Below, in pieces: positions 1 to 5,000 of a stretch of 5,018 nt of DNA (the stretch's first letter is position 1; each line of letters opens with the position of its first letter). The DNA lies in contig CATZPU010000116.1 of NCBI GenBank assembly GCA_958422845.1, positions 1-5,018 on the forward strand, read 5' to 3'. The stretch is from an uncultured Lachnospiraceae bacterium. GTDB taxonomy: Bacteria; Bacillota; Clostridia; Lachnospirales; Lachnospiraceae. The notes under the pieces are model-generated. The model was not told the origin of the DNA, ran no database searches, and worked only from the letters and a program-made list of their open reading frames with translations. A program made the position numbers and the translations under genes.

Positions 1-200
1 GGCTGCTGTGTGAAAACCGCGGCAAGGTAATCAGCTCCGAACATCTTTTTGAGACGATCTGGAAAGAAAAATACTTTAAAAACAGCAACAATACGGTAAT
101 GGTCCATATCCGTCATCTTCGTGAGAAAATGGGAGACGGCAGGAGAAAGGATGATTTTATCAAGACCGTTTGGGGAGTGGGTTATAAGGTTGAAAGATAA
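1..200 (+). CDS. Response regulator, OmpR/PhoB family (VanR-like), C-terminal part only
   Basis: The open frame enters from the left edge (first full codon at 3) and ends at TAA 198-200, leaving 65 residues. These form most of a winged-helix DNA-binding domain: an ISSEHLFETIW helix, the NNTVMVHIRHLREKMGD recognition-helix region, and the C-terminal wing FIKTVWGVGYKVER, which is characteristic of the OmpR/PhoB output domain and very close to VanR as I recall it. The receiver domain with its phospho-acceptor aspartate lies outside the window. The 3' end overlaps the sensor kinase gene, as in vanRS pairs, so the two are almost certainly translated together and act as a cognate pair. What the regulator controls cannot be told from here; the downstream sortase is a candidate target only by proximity. 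Confidence 0.93.
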   Translation, partial: LLCENRGKVISSEHLFETIWKEKYFKNSNNTVMVHIRHLREKMGDGRRKDDFIKTVWGVGYKVER

Positions 201-1317
201 TTATGGCAGACTGAAACGCTCTATCATTGCCAGAACGCTTCTGATCTCAGTTCTGTCTGTGGCGGTCGGATATGGGATTCTGACTTTTCTTGTAGACGGT
301 GTCTTTCATGACAGTTTTGCCAATCTGACTGTCCGTGTCTTTATGAAATTCGGAATGAGCGAGTGGCGGGCGATCGAGTGTTACAATGAGATTTTTATTT
401 ATAATAAGACATTATTTGTAGTAGGCGGCTTCTGTATTCTGTTTCTGTTTTCGTTTTACGTATCGGTCGGAAGACTGACGCGCTACCTAAACAGTATCAG
501 TGACGCGCTTGAAAAGACGCTGGACGCTTCCGATGAGCCGATCCTTCTGCCTCCGGAGCTTGAACCGATGGCAGATACGCTTTCTACGCTGAAACTTAAG
601 CTCAAACGCAGGGAGAAGCAGGCGGCAGAGAGTGAGAAGCGCAAAAATGAGCTGGTCGTTTATCTGGCGCATGATCTGAAAACGCCGCTTACATCTGTGA
701 TCGCGTATCTTACCATGCTCGATGAGCAGCCGAATATGTCGCCGGAGGAGCGGGCAAAGTATACGCATATTACGCTTGAGAAGGCAATACGCCTCGAAGA
801 GCTTATTAGTGAGTTTTTTGATATTACGCGGTTCAATCTCCAGAATATCGTTCTGGATAAAGAATTGCTTGATCTGTCGATTCTGCTGGAGCAGCTTGCA
901 GATGAGAGCTACGGCATGCTGAGTGAGAAAAATATGACCTGCGCCGTTGATGTTGAGGAGAAGCTTATGTTTCGCGGCGATCCTGACAAACTGGCGCGCG
1001 TTTTTGATAATCTGCTGCGCAACGCGGCGGCGTATGGCTATGAGGATACGCAGATCCTGATTCAGGCGAGAGGCGGAAACGGCAGGATCACGATCATATT
1101 TACGAATGAAGGCCCGCAGATCCCGCAGAAGAAACTTGAGATGATTTTTGAAAAATTTTACCGCGTGGACGATTCGCGCTCAAGCAAAACGGGAGGCGCA
1201 GGACTGGGACTGGCGATCGCCAGACAGATCGTAGAGCTTCACGGGGGCTCCATATCAGCCGCGAGCGACAGCAGGAACACACGGTTTATTGTGAGCCTGC
1301 CGTCACAGGAGATATAG
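151..1317 (+). CDS. VanS-like membrane sensor histidine kinase
   Basis: A 388-residue protein if it starts at ATG 151, which has AGGAG at 141-145. A TTG at 190, preceded by GGGGAG, would give 375 residues and a shorter overlap with the regulator; the upstream GTG at 121 is less likely. From the 151 start, two membrane segments (about 26-48 and 87-105) flank a short external loop of about 38 residues, followed by a HAMP-like linker. The H-box YLAHDLKTPLTS carries the phospho-acceptor His174, and its HDxxT arrangement is the one linked to phosphatase activity. The ATPase domain has an N-box (DNLLRN, Asn287 and Asn291), an F-box (FEKFYR, about 333-338) and a G2 box (GGAGLGLAI, about 348). The G1 box reads TNEGPQI rather than DxGxG, a departure also seen in VanS. 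It should autophosphorylate and signal to the adjacent regulator. Its stimulus is unknown, and no resistance genes accompany it here. Confidence 0.93.
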   Translation: MILSRPFGEWVIRLKDNYGRLKRSIIARTLLISVLSVAVGYGILTFLVDGVFHDSFANLTVRVFMKFGMSEWRAIECYNEIFIYNKTLFVVGGFCILFLFSFYVSVGRLTRYLNSISDALEKTLDASDEPILLPPELEPMADTLSTLKLKLKRREKQAAESEKRKNELVVYLAHDLKTPLTSVIAYLTMLDEQPNMSPEERAKYTHITLEKAIRLEELISEFFDITRFNLQNIVLDKELLDLSILLEQLADESYGMLSEKNMTCAVDVEEKLMFRGDPDKLARVFDNLLRNAAAYGYEDTQILIQARGGNGRITIIFTNEGPQIPQKKLEMIFEKFYRVDDSRSSKTGGAGLGLAIARQIVELHGGSISAASDSRNTRFIVSLPSQEI

Positions 1318-1379
1318 GGAGCAAGACAGGCGCATTTGCGGCAGGTATTGCAGGAGTATTTGATCTGGGAGGTGACCGG

Positions 1380-2243
1380 ATGGCACAGAAGAGAAGAAGG
1401 AAAAGAAACAGGTTTGCAGATATTATGAGCGGTCTTTTGATGGCGATCGCGCTCGTCGTATTCCTTTTTTCGGGATATATGCTGTACGGATTTTATAAGG
1501 AATACAAGGCAGGAACGGATGAGTACGACAACCTCGAAAACAGTTACACGGTGCAGCAGGAGTCGGAGCAGGATTTTGAGGAACTGGAAGATGATTCTGC
1601 GCTGCAGGAGGTCGGCGGTCACGAAGTACGTTCTGTGATGTACAACGGACAGGAGATAAAGGTTCCTGTCGTGAGCAATCCGATCGATTTTGAGGAGCTG
1701 GAAGCAGTCAATGAGGATATTGTCGGCTGGCTGCGCATCAGTGCGCTCGATATTTCCTATCCGGTAGTACAGGGCGCAGACAATGATTTCTATCTGCACC
1801 GGACGTTCGAGAAGGAGGACAACTTTGCAGGCTGTATCTTCCTGAATGCAGACAATAAATCGGACTTTACCGATCAGAATACGATCGTATACGGTCATAA
1901 TATGAAAAACGGCTCTATGTTTGGAAAACTGAAAGATTTCCGCGAGGAAGAGGTTTTTAATAAGAGCAAGTATTTTTGGATGTTCACGGACGATCTGATC
2001 TATCAGTACCGGATCTTTTCCGCATGTGTCGTAAATAAAACGGGACTTACGTATCAGACATTTTTTGTCAACAATGAATTTGATGAGTTTATAAATACTG
2101 CGTACGCAAGCTCAGAGGTGGATACAAGCGGCGTAGAAGTAACGCGGGACGATCGGGTGATGACGCTCTCAACGTGTACGGGAGACGATGCGACGCGCTT
2201 TGTCGTAATGGGAAAGCTTGCGCAGATCTATGCGTCGAAATAG
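1380..2243 (+). CDS. srtB: Class B sortase (membrane transpeptidase)
   Basis: A 287-residue protein whose start at ATG 1380 is fixed by GGGAGGTGA at 1367-1375. A basic cytoplasmic tail (KRRRKRNRF) is followed by one membrane segment at about 15-38, then an acidic, Glu/Asp-rich stalk at about 43-80. The sortase barrel occupies about 95-287. The catalytic triad is visible: His173 in YGHNMKNGSM, Cys266 in TLSTC, and Arg273 in TRFVVMGKL. The DISYPVVQG and FxGCIFLNADN blocks are typical of the class B type found in clostridia. Such enzymes cleave a C-terminal sorting signal and attach the protein to peptidoglycan or link pilin subunits on the outer membrane face. No sorting-signal substrate is encoded in the window, so its target is unknown. 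It lies 62 bp after the kinase gene and probably shares its transcript. The fold and residues make the family certain; the substrate is not. Confidence 0.95.
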   Translation: MAQKRRRKRNRFADIMSGLLMAIALVVFLFSGYMLYGFYKEYKAGTDEYDNLENSYTVQQESEQDFEELEDDSALQEVGGHEVRSVMYNGQEIKVPVVSNPIDFEELEAVNEDIVGWLRISALDISYPVVQGADNDFYLHRTFEKEDNFAGCIFLNADNKSDFTDQNTIVYGHNMKNGSMFGKLKDFREEEVFNKSKYFWMFTDDLIYQYRIFSACVVNKTGLTYQTFFVNNEFDEFINTAYASSEVDTSGVEVTRDDRVMTLSTCTGDDATRFVVMGKLAQIYASK

Positions 2244-2285
2244 GCGCAGACAAGGAAGCTGCGCGCTAAAGGAAAAGACCGGACG

Positions 2286-2310
2286 AGATGCGCGGGAAAA
2301 ATGTGCATCT
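2286..2310 (+). other. Small hairpin between srtB and the sirtuin gene
   Basis: AGATGCGC at 2286-2293 pairs with GTGCATCT at 2303-2310 (8 bp including one G-U), closing a 9-nt loop. No T-run follows, so it is not an intrinsic terminator. It ends about 12 nt before the sirtuin Shine-Dalgarno (AAGGGGGAG, 2322-2330). It could affect transcript processing or stability, but it is short enough to be chance. Confidence 0.35.
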
Positions 2311-2336
2311 GCGGCACAGGGAAGGGGGAGCTTTAA

Positions 2337-3062
2337 ATGGAGGACAGTGTAAAAAGATTGCAGGAGATGGTCGATGAGAGCAGGAATATCGTATTTTTCG
2401 GCGGAGCAGGCGTCTCGACCGAGAGCGGGATTCCGGATTTTCGCAGTGTGGACGGGCTTTATCACCAAAAGTATGATTTTCCGCCGGAGACGATCTTAAG
2501 TCACACGTTTTTCGTGTATCACACGAAGGAATTTTACCGTTTTTACCGCGATAAGATGCTCTGTCTTACCGTAGAGCCGAATGCGGCTCATTTGAAGCTT
2601 GCCGAGATGGAGAAAAAAGGAAAGCTGTCCGCTGTCGTGACGCAGAACATTGACGGGTTGCATCAGAGGGCAGGCAGCAAAAAGGTCATGGAGCTGCACG
2701 GAAGTGTACACAGAAATTACTGTCAGAAATGCGGAAAGGGCTATGACGCGCAGTATATGAAAGATGCTTCCGGAGACGTACCGCTGTGTACGTGCGGAGG
2801 TGTGATAAAGCCGGACGTTGTGCTTTATGAAGAAGGGCTTGACCAGAAAACGATACAGGATTCTATCTATTATATTTCTCATGCAGATATGCTGATCATC
2901 GGCGGAACGTCTCTGGCGGTCTATCCGGCGGCAGGGCTGATCGATTATTTCGAGGGAAAGCATCTTGTTGTGATCAATAAAACGCCGACGCCGCGCGATA
3001 AGTTTGCAGACCTGCTGATCGCAGACAGTATCGGAGCGGTGCTTGGAGGCATACGCGTATAG
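2337..3062 (+). CDS. cobB: NAD-dependent protein deacylase, Sir2 (sirtuin) family
   Basis: A 241-residue protein, the usual length for single-domain bacterial sirtuins. The start at ATG 2337 follows AAGGGGGAG with a 6-nt spacer. The NAD-binding motif GAGVSTESGIPDFRS is at about 23-37 and TQNIDGLHQRAG at 102-113. The catalytic His121 lies in ELHGSVH. A zinc site is formed by Cys129, Cys132, Cys151 and Cys153 (YCQKC...CTC). GTSLAVYPAAGL at 190-201 and VINKTPTP near 213 complete the Rossmann fold. It removes acyl groups from lysine using NAD+, giving O-acyl-ADP-ribose and nicotinamide, in the cytoplasm. The symbol reflects the bacterial family and does not claim orthology to a specific enzyme. 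Its position after the sortase gives no obvious functional link. The gene ends in TAG directly abutting a tandem repeat. Confidence 0.96.
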   Translation: MEDSVKRLQEMVDESRNIVFFGGAGVSTESGIPDFRSVDGLYHQKYDFPPETILSHTFFVYHTKEFYRFYRDKMLCLTVEPNAAHLKLAEMEKKGKLSAVVTQNIDGLHQRAGSKKVMELHGSVHRNYCQKCGKGYDAQYMKDASGDVPLCTCGGVIKPDVVLYEEGLDQKTIQDSIYYISHADMLIIGGTSLAVYPAAGLIDYFEGKHLVVINKTPTPRDKFADLLIADSIGAVLGGIRV

Positions 3063-3170
3063 CGCAGACGAGAAAGCGGCGGCAGACACATAGCGCAGAC
3101 GAAGAAGCAACAGCGGCAGACACATAGAGCAGACAAGGGAGCGGTGGCAGAAGTCGGTGGCAGCAGACAC
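3062..3170 (+). repeat. Degenerate compound tandem repeat built on GCAGAC
   Basis: GCAGAC occurs at 3064, 3082, 3095, 3116, 3129 and 3163. The spacings 18/13 then 21/13 show a two-part unit: GCGCAGACGAGAAAGC plus a shorter part containing GGCAGACACATA. Longer copies begin at 3062, 3093 and 3127 (periods 31 and 34). The third is diverged and its second half is expanded. The array starts within the sir2 stop codon and fills most of the gap to the DUF951 gene. The period is not a multiple of three, unit lengths vary, and no regular palindromic repeat or unique spacers are present, so it is neither a coding repeat nor a CRISPR array. Its role is unknown. Confidence 0.75.
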
Positions 3171-3193
3171 AGATCGGAAGGGTATGGTGTGAC

Positions 3194-3394
3194 ATGGAGC
3201 ATTTGAATTATGAAGTGGGAGACATCGTAAAGCTGAAAAAACCGCATCCGTGCGGCAGTAAGGAATGGGAGATCCTGCGCGTGGGCGCGGATTTTCGCTT
3301 GAAGTGTGCGGGCTGCGGTCATCAGATCATGGTCGCAAGGAAAATCGTTGAGAAAAATACGAGAGGGCTTGTAAAGAAAGACGCTTCGGTGTAG
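3194..3394 (+). CDS. DUF951 family small protein with cysteine/histidine motif
   Basis: A 66-residue cytoplasmic protein. It begins YEVGDIVKLKKPHPCGSKEW and continues EILRVGADFRLKCAGCGHQIMVAR, the full-length DUF951 pattern (B. subtilis YyzM type, by recall). Cys20, Cys38, Cys41 and His43 could bind a metal ion; this is inferred from spacing. The Val-Gly-Asp opening and beta-rich composition suggest a small barrel, and nucleic-acid binding has been a reasonable guess, but the molecular function is not established. GGAAGGG at 3176-3182 is the likely ribosome binding site, 11 nt from ATG 3194 and hence rather distant. Family members often lie near the rpsF-ssb-rpsR cluster in Firmicutes, as here. 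No terminator separates it from the rpsF promoter region, so read-through into rpsF is possible. Confidence 0.9.
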   Translation: MEHLNYEVGDIVKLKKPHPCGSKEWEILRVGADFRLKCAGCGHQIMVARKIVEKNTRGLVKKDASV

Positions 3395-3480
3395 ACGGTA
3401 CCGGAAGGTGCTGTAAACGGAGGAAACAGCAGCGATCGGAAAACAAAGAAAAATAAGCGAAAAATAATGTGGAAAAATCC

Positions 3481-3509
3481 TTGAAAATGCAGAAAATGTA
3501 TGGTAGTAT
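3481..3509 (+). promoter_or_regulatory. Sigma-A promoter of the rpsF-ssb-rpsR operon
   Basis: A -35 box TTGAAA at 3481-3486, a 17-nt spacer, and a -10 box TAGTAT at 3504-3509 with an extended-10 TG at 3501-3502. The expected transcription start is near 3515-3517, giving a leader of about 70 nt before the rpsF ATG. It lies in an A-rich stretch that resembles an UP element (from about 3441). This is the best promoter in the window. Confidence 0.8.
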
Positions 3510-3529
3510 AAGAATTCGTGATATATTAT

Positions 3530-3576
3530 TTCCTTGCTCCTTTCATAGAAAAGGGGCCAGAGACCACAAGGAGGTG
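3530..3576 (+). promoter_or_regulatory. rpsF leader structure, probable S6:S18 autoregulatory element
   Basis: The outer helix pairs TTCCTTG (3530-3536) with CAAGGAG (3567-3573), 7 bp with one G-U. The inner helix pairs CTCCTTT (3537-3543) with AAAGGGG (3550-3556), 7 bp with one G-U, around a CATAGA loop. A 10-nt bulge CCAGAGACCA (3557-3566) is left on the 3' side. The outer helix covers the Shine-Dalgarno AAGGAGGTG (3568-3576). Two helices with an asymmetric loop that hide the rpsF ribosome binding site match the known bacterial S6:S18 leader, where excess S6:S18 represses translation. The pairing is seen directly; the ligand is inferred from family knowledge, and I could not compare the loop with the covariance model. 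Confidence 0.75.
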
Positions 3577-3584
3577 CGAGAAGC

Positions 3585-3872
3585 ATGAATAAGTATGAAT
3601 TAGCAGTGGTTGTCAGCGCAAAACTTGAAGATGACGCCAGAACCGCTACGATCGAAAAGGTGAAGGAGTACATTACACGCTTTGGCGGTACTGTAACAGA
3701 GGTAGAAGAGTGGGGCAAGAGAAAGCTCGCTTATGAAATCCAGAAGATGCATGAGGGATTTTACTACTTCGTTCGCTTCGAGTCTGATGCAGCATGCCCG
3801 GCAGAAGTCGAGAGACGTATCCGTATCATGGAAAATGTCATCAGATATTTATGCGTTAGACAGGATGCATAA
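3585..3872 (+). CDS. rpsF: 30S ribosomal protein S6
   Basis: A 95-residue protein matching bacterial S6 over its whole length: MNKYELAVVVSAKLEDD start, TRFGGTVTEVEEWGKRKLAYEIQK centre, GFYYFVRFES strand, and VERRIRIMENVIRYLCVR end. S6 forms a heterodimer with S18 on the platform of the small subunit, and the partner is encoded two genes downstream. The start is fixed by AAGGAGGTG at 3568-3576. It is the first gene of the operon with ssb and rpsR, and the leader structure suggests feedback control of its translation. It ends TAA, unlike the four genes just upstream, which all end TAG. Confidence 0.98.
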   Translation: MNKYELAVVVSAKLEDDARTATIEKVKEYITRFGGTVTEVEEWGKRKLAYEIQKMHEGFYYFVRFESDAACPAEVERRIRIMENVIRYLCVRQDA

Positions 3873-3891
3873 ATAGAAAAGAGGAGATAGA

Positions 3892-4365
3892 ATGAATAAA
3901 GTCATCTTAATGGGACGTTTAACAAGAGACCCTGAAGTCCGCTATTCCGCAGGGGATAGCTCCATGGCGATCGCCAGATACACACTGGCAGTTGACCGCA
4001 GATTCCGCCGCGACGGAAATGATCAGCAGAGCGCTGATTTTATCGGCTGCGTGGCATTTGGAAGAAGCGCGGAGTTCGCTGAGAAATATCTTCGTCAGGG
4101 TACAAAGATCGTAGTTACCGGACGTATTCAGACGGGAAGCTACACCAATAGGGATGGCCAGAAAGTATATACGACAGACGTAGTTGTAGAGGATCAGGAA
4201 TTCGCTGAGAGCAAGGCAGCATCCGCAGATCAGGGTATGCAGCAGCGCTACTCACAGCCGTCACCGATGTCAGCATCACCGATGCCGTCACCGAGTCAGG
4301 CGTCTGTAGGGGACGGATTCATGAACATTCCGGACGGAATCGACGAAGAGCTTCCGTTCAATTAA
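3892..4365 (+). CDS. ssb: Single-stranded DNA-binding protein
   Basis: A 157-residue SSB starting at ATG 3892 behind GAGGAG (3881-3886), 19 bp after rpsF. The OB fold spans about 1-104: MNKVILMGRLTRDPEVRY, MAIARYTLAVDRR, ADFIGCVAFGRSAEF, and KIVVTGRIQTGSYTNRDGQ. The tryptophan common in CVAW is Phe56 here. A flexible linker (about 105-145) is rich in Gln, Ser, Pro and Met, with a near-repeat SPMSA/SPMPS encoded by TCACCGATG copies 15 nt apart (4261 and 4276). The acidic tip reads IDEELPFN, so the protein ends one Asn beyond the usual final Phe. SSB coats single-stranded DNA as a tetramer and recruits repair and replication proteins through this tip. Placement between rpsF and rpsR is the classic bacterial arrangement. 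Confidence 0.97.
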   Translation: MNKVILMGRLTRDPEVRYSAGDSSMAIARYTLAVDRRFRRDGNDQQSADFIGCVAFGRSAEFAEKYLRQGTKIVVTGRIQTGSYTNRDGQKVYTTDVVVEDQEFAESKAASADQGMQQRYSQPSPMSASPMPSPSQASVGDGFMNIPDGIDEELPFN

Positions 4366-4369
4366 TCGT

Positions 4370-4425
4370 TCGGACCTTACCCGATCATATTCGGGCGTAC
4401 AGTCCGACGCATCGAGTTAATGCGT
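4370..4425 (+). other. Two consecutive hairpins between ssb and rpsR
   Basis: The first is a two-tier hairpin: TCGGAC (4370-4375) pairs with GTCCGA (4402-4407), enclosing CCCGA (4380-4384) paired with TCGGG (4391-4395) around a TCATAT loop. The second pairs ACGCAT (4407-4412) with ATGCGT (4420-4425) around a 7-nt loop and ends just before the rpsR Shine-Dalgarno (AAAAGGAGG, 4426-4434). The two share base 4407. Neither is followed by a T-run, so they are not simple terminators. They may be processing, stability or translation-control elements; the structures are seen, the role is inferred. Confidence 0.6.
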
Positions 4426-4442
4426 AAAAGGAGGAATAAGCA

Positions 4443-4706
4443 ATGGCATTCAATAAAGATAGAGGCGATGCCCCGATGAAGAGAAGAGGCGGCATGCGCA
4501 GAAGAAAAAAAGTTTGCGTTTTCTGTGGTAAAGAGAACAACGAGATCGACTACAAGGACGTAAATAAGCTGAAAAGATACGTATCTGAGAGAGGTAAAAT
4601 TCTCCCGAGAAGAATCACAGGAAACTGTGCAAAGCATCAGAGAGCGCTGACAGTAGCGATCAAGAGAGCTCGTCACGTTGCACTTATGCCGTACGTTCAG
4701 GACTAA
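4443..4706 (+). CDS. rpsR: 30S ribosomal protein S18, zinc-ribbon (C+) form
   Basis: An 87-residue S18 with a basic N-terminal extension ([12 protein letters not shown]) and the conserved core [25 protein letters not shown] followed by [22 protein letters not shown]. Cys25 and Cys28 (CVFC) with Cys62 and His65 (CAKH) form the complete zinc-binding set of the C+ type; bacteria that also keep a zinc-free copy use it under zinc shortage, but none is visible here. S18 pairs with S6 on the 30S platform. The start at ATG 4443 is set by AAAAGGAGG at 4426-4434. The 77-bp gap after ssb contains two hairpins, and a strong terminator follows the gene. Confidence 0.98.
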   Translation: MAFNKDRGDAPMKRRGGMRRRKKVCVFCGKENNEIDYKDVNKLKRYVSERGKILPRRITGNCAKHQRALTVAIKRARHVALMPYVQD

Positions 4707-4734
4707 TTCAAATTGAATTAAGAGAAAAGATGAG

Positions 4735-4773
4735 AACCCCTCAAATGCCGGAAACGGTGTTTGAGGGGTTTTT
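4735..4773 (+). terminator. Intrinsic terminator of the rpsF-ssb-rpsR operon
   Basis: A continuous stem of about 16 bp: AACCCCTCAAA (4735-4745) pairs with TTTGAGGGGTT (4760-4770), extended inward by two G-U pairs and CCG/CGG, and capped by a GAAA tetraloop (4751-4754). A T-run follows the GGGG arm (4769-4773). It lies 28 bp after the rpsR stop. Confidence 0.95.
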
Positions 4774-4783
4774 GGGACGGGAT

Positions 4784-4816
4784 AAAAACTGCTATTGGAG
4801 AGTGAAGCCATAGCAG
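4784..4816 (-). terminator. Probable intrinsic terminator reading on the minus strand
   Basis: Read on the minus strand, CTGCTATGG pairs with CCAATAGCAG (9 bp with one bulged A) around a 9-nt loop, and a run of five T follows at once (complement of AAAAA 4784-4788). In + coordinates the arms are 4789-4798 and 4808-4816. It would stop transcription arriving from the right, yet no minus-strand gene is visible before the window ends. It faces the rpsR terminator 10 bp away, a typical convergent arrangement. Confidence 0.55.
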
Positions 4817-4861
4817 GAATGATAACAGAGCGGCAGTGATATAAACGTAATACGGCTATAG

Positions 4862-4907
4862 TAAAGTCAGCGTGTAAAGGGGCAGAGTCTTTTGCACGCT
4901 GACTTTA
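4862..4907. other. Perfect 17-bp hairpin, possible bidirectional terminator or structured RNA
   Basis: Bases 4862-4878 pair with 4891-4907 without mismatch (one G-U), with core AGTCAGCGTG against CACGCTGACT and A/T runs at both ends of the stem. The loop is 12 nt (4879-4890). The A-run/T-run flanks resemble a bidirectional terminator, but the sequence after it (ATAATCATTTT) is only a weak T-tract. The pairing is certain. Its role as a second terminator, a structured RNA or the remnant of a small inverted-repeat element is open. Confidence 0.65.
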
Positions 4908-4963
4908 TAATCATTTTACGTACAGGAGTAGCCCCTGAAATACACGGATAATTCTCATTAAGG

Positions 4964-5000
4964 AATACACATAATATATTTAAAAATACATATAATATAT
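4964..5000. repeat. AT-rich direct repeat with 21-bp period
   Basis: AATACACATAATATAT (4964-4979) and AATACATATAATATAT (4985-5000) match at 15 of 16 positions, 21 bp apart, which is about two helical turns. A poorer partial copy, AATACACGGATAAT, begins at 4939. It could be a pair of operator half-sites upstream of a gene beyond the window, or simply low-complexity sequence. It may continue past the right edge. Confidence 0.5.

Noticed and set aside
1..1317. Glycopeptide-resistance operon
   Set aside because: Only VanR/VanS-like regulatory proteins are present; no ligase, dehydrogenase or dipeptidase genes are visible.
1239..1898. Minus-strand open frame of 219 codons over the kinase end and srtB
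   Set aside because: Antisense to confident genes on the + strand, no ribosome binding site or family resemblance.
3062..3170. CRISPR-like array after sir2
   Set aside because: Units are degenerate, periods vary (31 and 34), there are no unique spacers of constant length, and no cas genes are present.
3184..3192. Two-codon open frame (ATG GTG TGA) just before the DUF951 start
   Set aside because: It is closer to the GGAAGGG site than the real start, but such minimal frames occur often by chance; noted only as a possible influence on initiation.
3396..3431. CGGTACCG palindrome and TGCTGT/ACAGCA hairpin after the DUF951 gene, as a possible terminator
   Set aside because: The stems are short and no T-run follows, so they do not support termination.
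3469..3588. A 39-codon open frame (GTG start) that overlaps the rpsF start codon, suggesting a leader peptide
   Set aside because: It spans the -35 and -10 boxes and would begin upstream of the predicted transcription start, so it cannot be translated from the rpsF transcript; no ribosome binding site.
2945..3718. Long open frame on the minus strand (257 codons) across the sir2 end, DUF951 and rpsF
   Set aside because: It is the antisense shadow of three well-identified genes, with Cys/Leu/Ser/Arg-rich composition and no recognisable domain; its length is helped by the stop-poor repeat array.
4261..4295. TCACCGATG short tandem repeat
   Set aside because: It lies in the ssb linker coding for SPM-type residues; low-complexity linkers are normal in SSB and the repeat is only two full copies.
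4377..4811. Minus-strand open frame of 144 codons over rpsR
   Set aside because: It runs antisense through rpsR and through the operon terminator, and has no recognisable domain.
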